In this document: in pieces, positions 20,915 through 30,608 of the stretch | Layout: every line of letters begins with the position of its first letter | How positions within the stretch are numbered: position 1 is the first letter of the stretch | NCBI RefSeq assembly: GCF_020042285.1 | Contig: NZ_CP083388.1 | Location: 2,630,001 to 2,694,000 of the forward strand | Source of the DNA: Ferruginibacter albus | Lineage (GTDB): Bacteria; Bacteroidota; Bacteroidia; Chitinophagales; Chitinophagaceae | Length of the DNA stretch: 64,000 nucleotides | Reading direction: 5' to 3' | Made by a program: the position numbers and the translations under genes | Notes under the pieces: model-generated | Database searches by the model: none | What the model was told of the DNA's origin: nothing | Seen by the model: the letters and a program-made list of their open reading frames with translations, nothing else

Positions 20915-21006
20915 TCTGCCAAAATCATTTTAAGTAAACAGAGTCTTTATATTTCTACAGTGCTGCTTTATTTTATAACATTAACATTTGTGTAGTCCAA
21001 AGTCGT

Positions 21007-21927
21007 TTATTTTTTAAAATAATAGCGCAAAGAAATTTCATTGGCATCACCACCATCGCTGAAAACACTTAATGGTGTAGAGAACTGGTCGTAAGCATAA
21101 CCGATCTCTAATTTCTTAGCGATCTTCACCCCTGCATAAATGCTGTAGCTCTGCTGGTAATGATAGTTTATTCCCAACCACAGAAAATCTTTGTGCAACA
21201 ATTTCACCCCTCCTTCAAAATCAATGGGTGAATTAGGAAGATATTTCAACATGGCATTCGGGATCAGCACATTGTCCGGGTCCGTTTGCCAATTATAACT
21301 GGCAATGGCAAAGTAGTGACGGTATAATTGAGCATCCTGTGTTGCATTGGTGTTCTTATACAGGCTCAATCCTGATTGGATCAGCTGATCGGCAGAGATA
21401 CCGATATTCAAGGTAGAAGATCTGTAATAAACACCTACCGCTGCATCGCCGGTTATTTTTGAATCAGCAGCATTCATAATGCTTGGATCGTTTTGTGCAA
21501 TTGGGTCTCCATCGGTTAAATAGTTCTTATCTATTTTATACTGGAAGAAGCTACCGCCTAAACCCAACATTAAGCGCTGGTCTTTTTTACCGTTCAAATA
21601 AACGCTGTAAGAAAGTCCTATTTGTCCGCCGGTACGGCTGGTAGGACCTGTTTTATCATTGTAAACAAAAGCAGATACTCCTACTTTCTTTTTTTCAAAA
21701 TAAGTATCGCCGTATACCACGAATGTTTCCGGACCACCTTCGATACCAGCCCATTGCTTGCGGTACAAAGCGCCTACAGAAGCATTGTCATCAGCACCTG
21801 AAGCAGCCGGGTTATACAAAAAGTTATGTTGTTGATATTGACTGATACGGAAGATCTGCTGAGCGGTTGCATTGGATAAACAACCTGCAGTAACCAACAA
21901 AACAGCTATGATCGATTTTATTTTCAT
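21007..21927 (-). CDS. PorP/SprF family type IX secretion membrane protein
   Basis: 306 residues. Signal peptide ends SNATAQ, followed by 'FRISQYQQHNFLYNPAASGADD', the family's N-terminal signature with NPA.SG. The body shows amphipathic beta strands and ends ISLRYYFKK, a typical outer-membrane barrel closing strand with an aromatic residue near the end. It begins 48 bp after the stop of the type B adhesin at 21976, so the pair forms an operon, and a hairpin terminator follows. This copy is close to the standard family length. The paralogue at 14478-15533 is clearly divergent from it, which fits cargo-specific partners. Role in export or surface attachment of its neighbour is inferred from SprB/SprF. 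Confidence 0.92.
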   Translation of the reverse strand: MKIKSIIAVLLVTAGCLSNATAQQIFRISQYQQHNFLYNPAASGADDNASVGALYRKQWAGIEGGPETFVVYGDTYFEKKKVGVSAFVYNDKTGPTSRTGGQIGLSYSVYLNGKKDQRLMLGLGGSFFQYKIDKNYLTDGDPIAQNDPSIMNAADSKITGDAAVGVYYRSSTLNIGISADQLIQSGLSLYKNTNATQDAQLYRHYFAIASYNWQTDPDNVLIPNAMLKYLPNSPIDFEGGVKLLHKDFLWLGINYHYQQSYSIYAGVKIAKKLEIGYAYDQFSTPLSVFSDGGDANEISLRYYFKK

Positions 21928-21975
21928 ACTAGTTATTTTTTAAAATTCAGTTTGTGATGTTGTATTAATAGTTGT

Positions 21976-24900
21976 TTATCTAAGGATAGTTACGTTGCCG
22001 GTTAAGGTATGTACTGAACCGTTAGGGAATAATCCTCTTACTACATAATAGTAAGTGCCATCCGCAACATTATTGCCTTTGTACGTACCATTCCAATCGT
22101 TATTATAACCATCTGAATGATATATTAATCCACCCCAACGATTGTAAACGCTCACGATCAATTTCACTTCACAATCAGAACTTAGTTTCCAAACATCATT
22201 ATTACCATCACCATTTGGCGAAAATGCCTTTGGTACATTGATAACGCAAGGTGATAAATTTTGAACAGTAACTGTAACAGTATCGCTACCAGTGCAATTG
22301 CCATTCGTAACAGTCAATGTATATAAGGTTGTTACATTAGGACGACTTGTTGTGCTTGCAGCGGTAGTTGTTGAAAAACCCGCATCAGGAGCAGATGTCC
22401 ATAAATAACTTCCCTGAACATTACTTGTACCTGTAAGCGTTACAATATCACCTTGAGCAATAGTTGTTTTATCTGCATTGACAGTAACAGAAGGCTTACC
22501 TGCAACTGTAATGTTTACCTGTGCAGTACTTGCACATTGACCCTGATCAGGAGTAAATGTATATACCCCATTATTTGTATTACTTACCACTGCAGGACTC
22601 CATGTACCAGTGATAGCAGGGTTGTTAGTCGAGCTAAGAGGTAGCGTTGGCGCATTATCTCCGCTACAAATAGTAGTAGGCGTAATGCTAAATGTAGGTG
22701 TTGTGCTATTGTTTACTGTAATAGTTATTGAAGTAGTACTTGCACATTGTCCCTGGTTAGGAGTAAATGTATAAGTACCTCCTGTTGTATTGCTAACTAC
22801 AGCAGGACTCCATGTGCCTGTAATAGCAGGATTATTAGTTGAAGTAAGCGGCAATGTTGGCGCAGTAGCTCCACTACAGAAACTTAAAGGAGTGATATTA
22901 AATGTTGGTGTTGTAGTAGCTCCCGGGGTAGCCGTTACCGTTGGTGCATTTGTTACAAAGTAATTGTATGTAGAATCGGTAGCTACGCCGTCCCATGTAA
23001 ATGGAACTAACAAATAATTATAAGTAGTATTTGCCTGCGCTGTTGCATCTACATAAGTAAGTGTTGCACCGCTGCTAACAGTAGCCACTAAAGTTGTTCC
23101 CGAAGGAAGGTCTCCTTGTTTTGTAGCTACTCTTGTTTTAATACCGCTGGTAGTTGGATTGTTGCCATCCTGTCTGCGCAAAATTATATAACCTGTTTGT
23201 GATGCTTCATTAGGTGCCGGAAATTGGATAGTAGTCCAGTTCAACGTTACACCCGAACAAGTTGCAGCACTTAGTGTAGGCTGTACCGTTGGTAATTGAG
23301 ATAAAGTGTAAAAGCTATCTGCTACGCTAACACCCGTTAAGTTACCGGCATTATTAGCATAACCTACATAATAATATTTTGTTTGTGGACTTAACCCTGT
23401 ACGTACACTTGCATAAGCTCCTAAAGAAGTACCACCTTCTGCACCTGCATTTGAAAGAACAGGTTGCGATGTTGCATACGCTGTACCTCTTGCTATTATT
23501 GTAGAAGGACTGCCATTTACTTTACCGGCAGAAACAACTGTAGCTCCTAACTTAGCAGACGTTGCAGTAATAGAATCTTTAGTTGGTGTGGTTACAATTG
23601 GCGGCTCAGGGCATATTTGTAACCCTACGCTCTTAAACTGATCTGAATATAAGTAAGACCCTGTAGATTGACCATTCCATTGAACTTGTGCCTGGCGACC
23701 ACCACTAGCATTGTCCTGATCATTTACACCAACATCGATACCAATAACCTGACCGCTAGCAGGTGTACCATACGTGTCAGCAGGATTAGGAGGAGTTGGT
23801 AATAAGAACACACCAGGATGCGCAGCATCTTTACCCCAGGGAATTGCCGCTTCCAATAAATAACCGGTAGGTGTTACAACCATTTTCCAATCTACCAATG
23901 GAGCAACTCTGTTAAATGCTGCACCTTGAAATTGATTAGGTCCACCGTAAGATTGACCACTTAAAGAAGTAGCACCCAAATTGAAACGCAATTGTATATC
24001 ATTTACCTGGTCGTAAGCATGTTGGGGGTTATCATTCGGATCTAAGTAAAACTCTATTCCATCCACTTCATAGTAATTAGCACTTGTACCCATAGTTGCA
24101 CCTGCAACAGGTACTCCACCTAATCCTGATGGTTGAGAAATTAAGGAAGCGTCAGTTACTTCAACCAATAAATACAACGAATCTGTAGTCCATAATGATC
24201 TCCAGTTCTGTGTATTATTATTGGTTCCCAAAACAACTGAAGTCAATGCGTTTGCTGGTGCTGATGACCAAACCTGATCGATAGTACCATCAATAACAGG
24301 AGGAGCTGTCGTAAATGTTGTAGCACCATCACTACTTGTATTATTTGTACAAGGAGGAGTTGGAACCAAATTAGTTGTTGCAGTTATAGTAGCTGACCAT
24401 GCTGAAGCTGCTGTTGCATTAACTGCTTGTACTCTGTAATAATAAGTAGTTGCAGATATTAAACCACTAGCTGCATATGAAGTAGAAGTCAACCCTGTTT
24501 GTGTTGTTACTCCTGTTGCAAAAGTTGGATCTGTTGATATTTGTATAGTATAAGTAAAAGGAGCATTACCTTGATTAGCAGGCGCTGTCCAATTAGCTGT
24601 AAATCCGCTTCCTGATATATTTGATGCAGCAGTTGCTGTTGGAGGGTTTGGCGCTGTAACAAATGTAATATCACCACCCGTGCCGCTTCCGGCAGTTGCC
24701 ATATAGTGATAAACAGTATTAGGAGTTAACCCTGTAACCACTGCCGAATCTGCAGTAGAAGAAGTGCTGTTTATAGGACTATGGATAGTAACCACTGATG
24801 AACCATATGAAGTGCTTGTTCCCCAATTAAAGCCCGTTTGTACCTGGCTTCCTTGTGTATTGTACCCACCCTGGAATGTTGCACCTGTTGTAGTTACCGA

Positions 24901-26802
24901 TGTTGGTGGTAATGTTGAGATAATTGGAGGTTGTCCTAATGTAAAGAATAAAGACGTGCCTGATCCTATATCATTTGAGTTGGTAATTTGATTGCCTGAT
25001 GCTGTACCACCAATAGATGTATACACACCATTTACAGTAGTATTGCTTTCGCTAATTAACGTATAAGGCGTTACCGCATTTGGAGTTTGAAGAGAAACAG
25101 TTGAACCTTGTATAGGAGCACTTACACCTAATGACCAATATTGATTACCTAGGGCAGAAAGTGTTCCATCAAAAGTACCATTTGAGCTTGTATTAAATGC
25201 CTGAACTGTCATTGCAGTAGTTACACCAACAGCTGATAAATTTAAAGTCAATGGTAAATAAGCTGGTGTACAAGCAGCACTATTTCCTACAGGGAACACA
25301 TAAGTTGCAGCTGTACCGGCTATTGAATTCCATTTAACAGGTCCATCAATATATGAACTGGATGAACCTCCCGAAATTGCTGAAGTAGTAGAATTAGAAA
25401 CGAATAAAATATTTGTAGTTGAAGTTGAGAATATACCTTGTGATAAAGTAAGATTATTCGTTACCGTTACCGGAGTAAATAATTTTACAAAAGCACTTGC
25501 TGCAACAGATAAATTGTAAAAAGTTTCTCCCGCAGGTATATTCTTTGTTATAATAGAATCAGGATTAGCACAAGTACCTGCACCGCCAAAAGTAACAGTA
25601 CAATTATTGCTCACAAACCCAAGATTAGTTCCTGTTGCCTGGTAATCTTTCCAGCTGCCTTTCACTAACATTCCTGAACTAGGAGCAGAAAATCTTGAAT
25701 TACCTGTTAACACAAAACCACCACACCAAAAATTAGTTATTCCTGAAAAATTCACTTGCGCATTAATACTGCTTAATGTATCACCAATGCTAAGAATACC
25801 ATTCAGGCTTCTATCACCCGTTGCAACCCATCCGTAATTATTACCCGCAGAAGTACCCAAACCACAAAGCGTTACATTATTAGGATAGCCCGGAGTTACC
25901 CCAATGGTACCACTTCCACCTGCCATTCCAACCCATAAGGTTGATAAAAAGTTTGCCTGGTTCCATTGGTTGTTGCCATATAAGAATAAAGTAGATTGCG
26001 GACCCCAGATTATTGGATTACCACTTGCTTTAAATTGATTAGCGCTAGCACCTGTAACAGCAAATACACCATTAACTTTTGTATTTACACCATTGTTGGT
26101 GCTTAAGGTCAATTGCATATTTCCGCCGGTAGCTGTTGTAATATTATTAAACGTTACTGCTCCATTTACTGTAGTAGTTGCCGGACCACCAGCGCAAACT
26201 ATTGTTCCTCCATCTACATCTGCATCACCTGCGCCATCGCCTGCATGGGCAAAATCTCCACCAGTAGCATTAATAGTAATTGTTTTAGAAAAAGATATTA
26301 CCTGGTTGGTCAATTTCAATAATCCTTGTGTAAGATTGATAGTAGCTGCTGTATTAGTTCCGCTATTACCAAATGTTACCTGTGCGGCTTGTGTAGAATT
26401 AGTAATATTCACTACATCCGTTGCATTGGGTGTAGAAACGGTAAAAGTATACAGGTAAACTGTACCGCCACCTGAGATCGTTGCATTGGCTGCATTTAAC
26501 AGGATGGTTGCTTTTGTGCAATTCAATGTCATCCCAGACGGAACATTTAATGTTCCCCCAATAGCAAATGAAAATGTATTTGTATTGGAGTAGCTTACAT
26601 CCATTGTACAGGTATTACCTGAGGGAATCACCAAATTTTCAGTACCATTTGGCACATGCCCGGCGCTCCAGTTAGCAGCTGAATTCCAATTGCCATTGGT
26701 TGCAGTAAAAGTATTTTGTGCTACTGCAATACCTGATATCAATACAGTAAAGCAAAGAACAAAAAATTTAAAAGCAGACAGACGTAGTGTAGTTTTCTTC
26801 AT
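21976..26802 (-). CDS. T9SS type B adhesin with beta-helix-like, FN3, CBM9-like and Ig-like domains
   Basis: 1608 residues with a clear signal peptide (MKKTTLRLS...SGIAVAQ). Order: beta-helix-like region starting 'ATNGNWNSAANWSAGHVP' (30-630), two FN3-like domains (~640-810), CBM9-like domain (~815-1065; 'VIDGTIDQVWSS', 'VDGIEFYLDPN', 'IGIDVGVNDQDNASG'), an FN3-like region, two near-identical Ig-like units (~1290-1440), another Ig-like unit, and a CHU_C sorting domain (last ~90 residues, 'PKAFSPNGDGNNDVW', 'YNRWGGLIYH'). The N-terminal and CBM9 regions are clearly paralogous to the type A giant at 3353-14041, although the sorting signals differ (type B versus type A). Co-transcribed with the PorP/SprF gene downstream. 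Probably a large surface adhesin; CBM9 may bind glycans. Confidence 0.9.
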   Translation of the reverse strand: MKKTTLRLSAFKFFVLCFTVLISGIAVAQNTFTATNGNWNSAANWSAGHVPNGTENLVIPSGNTCTMDVSYSNTNTFSFAIGGTLNVPSGMTLNCTKATILLNAANATISGGGTVYLYTFTVSTPNATDVVNITNSTQAAQVTFGNSGTNTAATINLTQGLLKLTNQVISFSKTITINATGGDFAHAGDGAGDADVDGGTIVCAGGPATTTVNGAVTFNNITTATGGNMQLTLSTNNGVNTKVNGVFAVTGASANQFKASGNPIIWGPQSTLFLYGNNQWNQANFLSTLWVGMAGGSGTIGVTPGYPNNVTLCGLGTSAGNNYGWVATGDRSLNGILSIGDTLSSINAQVNFSGITNFWCGGFVLTGNSRFSAPSSGMLVKGSWKDYQATGTNLGFVSNNCTVTFGGAGTCANPDSIITKNIPAGETFYNLSVAASAFVKLFTPVTVTNNLTLSQGIFSTSTTNILFVSNSTTSAISGGSSSSYIDGPVKWNSIAGTAATYVFPVGNSAACTPAYLPLTLNLSAVGVTTAMTVQAFNTSSNGTFDGTLSALGNQYWSLGVSAPIQGSTVSLQTPNAVTPYTLISESNTTVNGVYTSIGGTASGNQITNSNDIGSGTSLFFTLGQPPIISTLPPTSVTTTGATFQGGYNTQGSQVQTGFNWGTSTSYGSSVVTIHSPINSTSSTADSAVVTGLTPNTVYHYMATAGSGTGGDITFVTAPNPPTATAASNISGSGFTANWTAPANQGNAPFTYTIQISTDPTFATGVTTQTGLTSTSYAASGLISATTYYYRVQAVNATAASAWSATITATTNLVPTPPCTNNTSSDGATTFTTAPPVIDGTIDQVWSSAPANALTSVVLGTNNNTQNWRSLWTTDSLYLLVEVTDASLISQPSGLGGVPVAGATMGTSANYYEVDGIEFYLDPNDNPQHAYDQVNDIQLRFNLGATSLSGQSYGGPNQFQGAAFNRVAPLVDWKMVVTPTGYLLEAAIPWGKDAAHPGVFLLPTPPNPADTYGTPASGQVIGIDVGVNDQDNASGGRQAQVQWNGQSTGSYLYSDQFKSVGLQICPEPPIVTTPTKDSITATSAKLGATVVSAGKVNGSPSTIIARGTAYATSQPVLSNAGAEGGTSLGAYASVRTGLSPQTKYYYVGYANNAGNLTGVSVADSFYTLSQLPTVQPTLSAATCSGVTLNWTTIQFPAPNEASQTGYIILRRQDGNNPTTSGIKTRVATKQGDLPSGTTLVATVSSGATLTYVDATAQANTTYNYLLVPFTWDGVATDSTYNYFVTNAPTVTATPGATTTPTFNITPLSFCSGATAPTLPLTSTNNPAITGTWSPAVVSNTTGGTYTFTPNQGQCASTTSITITVNNSTTPTFSITPTTICSGDNAPTLPLSSTNNPAITGTWSPAVVSNTNNGVYTFTPDQGQCASTAQVNITVAGKPSVTVNADKTTIAQGDIVTLTGTSNVQGSYLWTSAPDAGFSTTTAASTTSRPNVTTLYTLTVTNGNCTGSDTVTVTVQNLSPCVINVPKAFSPNGDGNNDVWKLSSDCEVKLIVSVYNRWGGLIYHSDGYNNDWNGTYKGNNVADGTYYYVVRGLFPNGSVHTLTGNVTILR
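22490..22920 (-). repeat. Two tandem coding repeats in the 21976-26802 adhesin
   Basis: Two adjacent ~210-bp units encode nearly the same sequence, each containing the motif NPAITGTWSPAVVSNT and 'GQCAS'. They represent a recent duplication of an Ig-like unit of about 70 residues. Confidence 0.8.
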
Positions 26803-26922
26803 ATAAAGCAGTTAATTAATTTTCAATTTAGAAAATGATTGATGAAATCCGAAAGATTTTTATGCAAGACAGTACTCTTGTTATTAACTTCAACTAAAAG
26901 GGAAACTTCCATCGGCATGTCT

Positions 26923-26938
26923 GGCATCGTTTGCGTAA
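26923..26938 (-). promoter_or_regulatory. ACGCAAACGAT element upstream of the type B adhesin
   Basis: Gene-strand ACGCAAACGATGCC lies about 120 bp upstream of the ATG at 26802. It shares the 11-mer ACGCAAACGAT exactly with the element at 14252-14267. One arm of the palindrome is degenerate here. Confidence 0.4.
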
Positions 26939-27193
26939 TCTGTATGGGAAAATAAGAAACCTTAAAATACTATTAATTTCTGTTTCGGGCAACGAATATA
27001 TGAAAACAAGCAAAAAGCAAACAATCAATGTTTAAAGCATATAGAAAATATTTAGTTTTGGTAGCATAACCTTCATATAATATGCTGATTTTCAACATAT
27101 ATATCAAATATAAAAAAATAATAAATATAATTTATCGTTTACCAATTTCAAGGCATTTTTGTTCAAAAATAAAATTTTAAAAATTGGCATTAA

Positions 27194-27226
27194 TAACAAA
27201 ACCCCGCAATAAGCGGGGTTTTGTTA
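27194..27226 (-). terminator. Strong hairpin terminator ending the SusC/D operon
   Basis: A perfect 14-bp stem (TAACAAAACCCCGC with its complement, 5-nt loop AATAA) lies 28 nt past the stop of the LamG lipoprotein gene. The CCCCGC/GCGGGG core is flanked by T/A runs on both sides. This is the clearest terminator in the window and marks the 3' end of the polysaccharide utilisation operon. Confidence 0.9.
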
Positions 27227-27254
27227 TTTGTTATTAGAGAGAAATAATTAAGAA

Positions 27255-28433
27255 TTATTTTCCTTGGCTTCCGTAAGTATATAAATTCATTACTTCGCCA
27301 TCACTTATAGCAGTATTGAATAATCTGATATCATCGATCTTACCGGTGATACCGTTTTGAGCCCATGGTCTGTCGGCAGCCAAAGGAGCTGTTTGTCCGT
27401 AACCGTTACCCAAAGTGAAACCAAGATCATAGAATTCTAAAGTACCTATAGTTACTTTATTATCTGCACCAGCATCAGCTCCTGTTGGAACGATTCTGAA
27501 AGTTTCAGGTTTTGTAACTGTAGTTAATTCTTGTTGATTGATCTTATTACCATTTACATAAAGAGTAATTGTTTGGTTATTGCCATTACCATTGTATGTT
27601 ACAGTAAGTAATGTCCATTTTCCGGTAACACCAAATGTATTATTTGGGCCAATTACCTGGTTGTGTACATAAGGAGCATTACCATCAACTTGTACTTGTC
27701 TTGATTGAATTGCTAAAGAATCTCCTACAACACCGTTGTTAGCTAATTCCATAGAAACTAATCCCCAAAGATCTGGGAATCTTGTACCATTGATTTGGAA
27801 TAAAGAACGTAATCCTTCAGAACCTGTTGAAGCAGGAATGTTTACCCACATAGAAAGAGTATAGCTTTGTAAAGCAGTGTCTCTGTCAATTGTAGAAATA
27901 ATAGGATAAACCAATGCACCATTTGTAAATGTTGCACAGTTTCCTATTGCACCTGCGTTAGTGTAAGTAACTGTACCTACTGTTTGTGCTGCAGGTGTAC
28001 CTGTAGCAAATTCTTTACTGTCGCTATCAAATGTCCATTTAGCTAATAAAAAGGCATGAGCAACTGAGTCAGAAGTTGGCTGAGCAACTGCAGAAAAAGT
28101 AAATGAAGTAGATGATGTTGCAGTACCACCCGGAGTTGTTACAGTGATTGTACCTGTAGCACCTGCACCTACAACAGCAGTAATTTGTGTAGCGCTAACA
28201 ACAGTAAAAGAAGTAGCAGCTGTACCACCAAATTTAACAGAAGTAGCACCTGTTAAGTTAGTACCGTTAATAGTAACAGTAGCACCTGCCGCAGCTGAAC
28301 TTGGCGTAAAAGAACTAATTGTTGGAGTTCCTGCCCCCGGAGAAGGGTTGTCGTCTTTAGAACATGATATAGTACCTACCGAAAGGGCAAACAACCCTCC
28401 TACTATACCGAGCATTGCATTTTTAAGTTTCAT
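27255..28433 (-). CDS. Surface lipoprotein with IPT/TIG and LamG-like domains
   Basis: 392 residues. The N-terminus is a lipoprotein signal (MKLKNAMLG...GTISCSKDDNPSPG) with the lipidated Cys followed by S-K-D-D, typical of surface-exposed Bacteroidota lipoproteins. Residues ~35-115 form an IPT/TIG immunoglobulin-like domain ('ISSFTPSSAAAGATVTINGT', 'VKFGGTAATSF'). Residues ~125-390 form a concanavalin/LamG-like jelly roll ('LLAKWTFDSDSKEF', 'GKIDDIRLFNTAISDGEV'). It is last in the SusC-SusD-GH71/99-GH97 operon, 44 bp after GH97. That is the position where SusE/SusF-type surface glycan-binding proteins occur, so glycan capture at the cell surface is the best inference. No catalytic domain was seen. 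Confidence 0.88.
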   Translation of the reverse strand: MKLKNAMLGIVGGLFALSVGTISCSKDDNPSPGAGTPTISSFTPSSAAAGATVTINGTNLTGATSVKFGGTAATSFTVVSATQITAVVGAGATGTITVTTPGGTATSSTSFTFSAVAQPTSDSVAHAFLLAKWTFDSDSKEFATGTPAAQTVGTVTYTNAGAIGNCATFTNGALVYPIISTIDRDTALQSYTLSMWVNIPASTGSEGLRSLFQINGTRFPDLWGLVSMELANNGVVGDSLAIQSRQVQVDGNAPYVHNQVIGPNNTFGVTGKWTLLTVTYNGNGNNQTITLYVNGNKINQQELTTVTKPETFRIVPTGADAGADNKVTIGTLEFYDLGFTLGNGYGQTAPLAADRPWAQNGITGKIDDIRLFNTAISDGEVMNLYTYGSQGK

Positions 28434-28477
28434 GTTTTTTGATTTTTAATTTTTAGTAAGAAAATATTTAATAACAA

Positions 28478-30601
28478 CTATCGTACCTGAACAATAGAAA
28501 CCGCAGCACCACCTCCATTTGCCAATGAAAGTGATAAACGACTTTTATTAGTTACAGTAATTTTTTTAATTGCATAAGCTTCAGGGTTTGTTTTCCAGTC
28601 TGCATTGGCCGCATCTCCGTAGACAGTAGCCATATATTTTTTCCCTTTGTCCAAAAAAGATAGATCTACGGTAAAATTTCTGCTGGTCTCATCTGTAATT
28701 GCTCCAACAAACCAATTATCAGTTCCTTTTCCTTTTCTTGCCATTACCACATAATCGCCGGGCTCCGCGGCAATGATATTTGTAGTGTCCCAATCAACCG
28801 GAACATCTTTTATGAATTGAAACGCATCCGGATGTGCTTCATAATTTTCAGGCAGATCTGCCGCCATTTGCAAAGGACTGTAAATAGTTACATACAATGC
28901 CAGTTGTTTGGCTAAAGTAGAATGTAACTGACGGGTTGAATCAGAAGAATAATATCTTAATTTAAATATACCCGGAGTATAATCCATTGGACCACCCATT
29001 AATCTTGTAAACGGTAATATTGTTTCATGATCACATGGGCTTCCATGGCTAAACGCATTGTATTCATTACCTCTGCCTGCTTCGCTCGCCACCCAGTTTG
29101 GATAGGTACGTTGGATTCCTGTAGGGCGCATCGGCTCATGAACATCTATCATGATATTATAATCTGCGGCTTTTTGTGCTACGCGTACATAATGATTCAC
29201 CATCCATTGACCGTCATGATACTCTCCTCTTGGAATTATTTTTCCAACATATCCTGTTTTAACTGAGCTATAGCCATTATTCTTCATAAAGCGAAAAGCA
29301 GTATCCAATTGTCGTTCGTAATTAGTAACACCTCCGCAGGTTTCATTATGCATGATTATCTTAACACCCTTTTTCGCTGCATACTCCTGCAACTCTTTAA
29401 CATTAAAATCAGGATACGGTGTTACAAAATCGAAAGGTTTTTCTTTCCATGCTCCAAAAGCATCTTCCCAACCTGTATTCCATCCTTCTACCAGTACAGC
29501 ATCTATTCCATTCTTTGCTGCAAAATCGATATAACGTTTAACATTATTTGTATTACCGCAATGCTTGCCATTGGGAATAGCTTTTCCGGTAGCATCCACA
29601 CTGTCAGCATAATCAGAATAAGCCCAGGTTCCTTTTCCTGTTTGCATCTCCCACCAAACACCTACAAATTTCATTGGCTTGATCCACGATGTGTTTTCAA
29701 TTTTGCTTGGCTCATTTAAATTTAAGATCATCCTGGAAGCCAATATATCTGCCGCTTTATTACTCACAATAACCGTTCTCCACGGAGTATGACAAGGCGC
29801 TTTCAAATATGCTTTATTGCCTGTTGCATCCGGAACTAAACTGGATGTAAGCTGTTGTGTTTTTGTATCCACGTGCAATTGCATCGCTGAATAATTCAAC
29901 AAAGCTGCTTCATGAATATTTATATACAATCCATCGTCTGATTTCATCATCAATGGTGTTTGTACTGCATACCTGTCAACAACATTGCGTACACAAATAT
30001 CTGTGCTGCTGTTTACGACAGGCTGATTATCAATTTCACTTATTTTTGATTTCGTGTATGGGTACTCGTTAGTGTCGTAGTCGCCCGGTATCCAAAAAGC
30101 CTGGTAATTTCCTGCCAAATTAAACTGAGTAAGCTCATTGGCTACAGTAAAATAATTGAGCGTTTTTTGCTTAGGGAATTCATATCGAAACCCTACACCA
30201 TCTTCGAACACCCTGAACACAATATCCAATAACAAATCTGTGTTTTTTTTCTTTAAATGAATTGTTAACTGGTTATAGTGATCACGTATAGTGCTTACCT
30301 CTCCTAGAACAGGGTGCCAGGTTTCATCAGCACTTTTTTGTTCGCTGCCGGTCAATTCAAAACCATTGCTGAAAGGTAATGGCCGGGGAGTCAATCCTGC
30401 ATTTGTCACTAAATCAAACCCTAAAGAGGAAGAATTAATAACAGCTTTTTGATCGTATGTAATACTGTATAATGGCATTCCCTTTTCATTTATTGAAAAG
30501 CTTACTTTTACTTTACCCATGCCCGCAGTTAACTCCTGTGCTACAGCAGTTTTAAGCAATCCAAAGCATATAAATAAAATAAAAATTCTTTTAAGCGACA
30601 T
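28478..30601 (-). CDS. Glycoside hydrolase family 97 (SusB-like alpha-glycosidase)
   Basis: 707 residues from the ATG at 30601. The longer frame to 30637 overlaps the previous gene and lacks signal character, whereas MSLKRIFILFICFGLLKTAVAQ is a clean signal peptide. The N-terminal beta-sandwich (to ~290) includes 'ITYDQKAVINSSSLGFDL'. The catalytic (beta/alpha)8 barrel contains 'VLVEGWNTGWEDAF' (~370), 'IIMHNETCGG' (~419) and 'MIDVHEPMRPTGIQRTYPN' (~489), and a C-terminal beta domain follows. The Glu residues in HNET and VHEP match the pattern I recall for inverting SusB-type alpha-glucosidases rather than the retaining alpha-galactosidase branch. This subtype call is from memory. It starts 7 bp after the GH71/99-like gene. 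Likely periplasmic, releasing monosaccharides from oligosaccharides imported by SusC/D. Confidence 0.93.
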   Translation of the reverse strand: MSLKRIFILFICFGLLKTAVAQELTAGMGKVKVSFSINEKGMPLYSITYDQKAVINSSSLGFDLVTNAGLTPRPLPFSNGFELTGSEQKSADETWHPVLGEVSTIRDHYNQLTIHLKKKNTDLLLDIVFRVFEDGVGFRYEFPKQKTLNYFTVANELTQFNLAGNYQAFWIPGDYDTNEYPYTKSKISEIDNQPVVNSSTDICVRNVVDRYAVQTPLMMKSDDGLYINIHEAALLNYSAMQLHVDTKTQQLTSSLVPDATGNKAYLKAPCHTPWRTVIVSNKAADILASRMILNLNEPSKIENTSWIKPMKFVGVWWEMQTGKGTWAYSDYADSVDATGKAIPNGKHCGNTNNVKRYIDFAAKNGIDAVLVEGWNTGWEDAFGAWKEKPFDFVTPYPDFNVKELQEYAAKKGVKIIMHNETCGGVTNYERQLDTAFRFMKNNGYSSVKTGYVGKIIPRGEYHDGQWMVNHYVRVAQKAADYNIMIDVHEPMRPTGIQRTYPNWVASEAGRGNEYNAFSHGSPCDHETILPFTRLMGGPMDYTPGIFKLRYYSSDSTRQLHSTLAKQLALYVTIYSPLQMAADLPENYEAHPDAFQFIKDVPVDWDTTNIIAAEPGDYVVMARKGKGTDNWFVGAITDETSRNFTVDLSFLDKGKKYMATVYGDAANADWKTNPEAYAIKKITVTNKSRLSLSLANGGGAAVSIVQVR

Positions 30602-30608
30602 ACAGTAA

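Larger units (their letters stand above)
26803..27254. other. Intergenic region between the glycan-uptake operon and the adhesin cluster
   Basis: This 452-bp AT-rich gap contains the strong bidirectional-looking terminator at 27194-27226, which ends the glycan-uptake operon. It also contains a GGCATCGTTTGCGT element at 26923-26936, upstream of the adhesin. No coding frame or structured RNA was seen in the rest. Confidence 0.6.
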
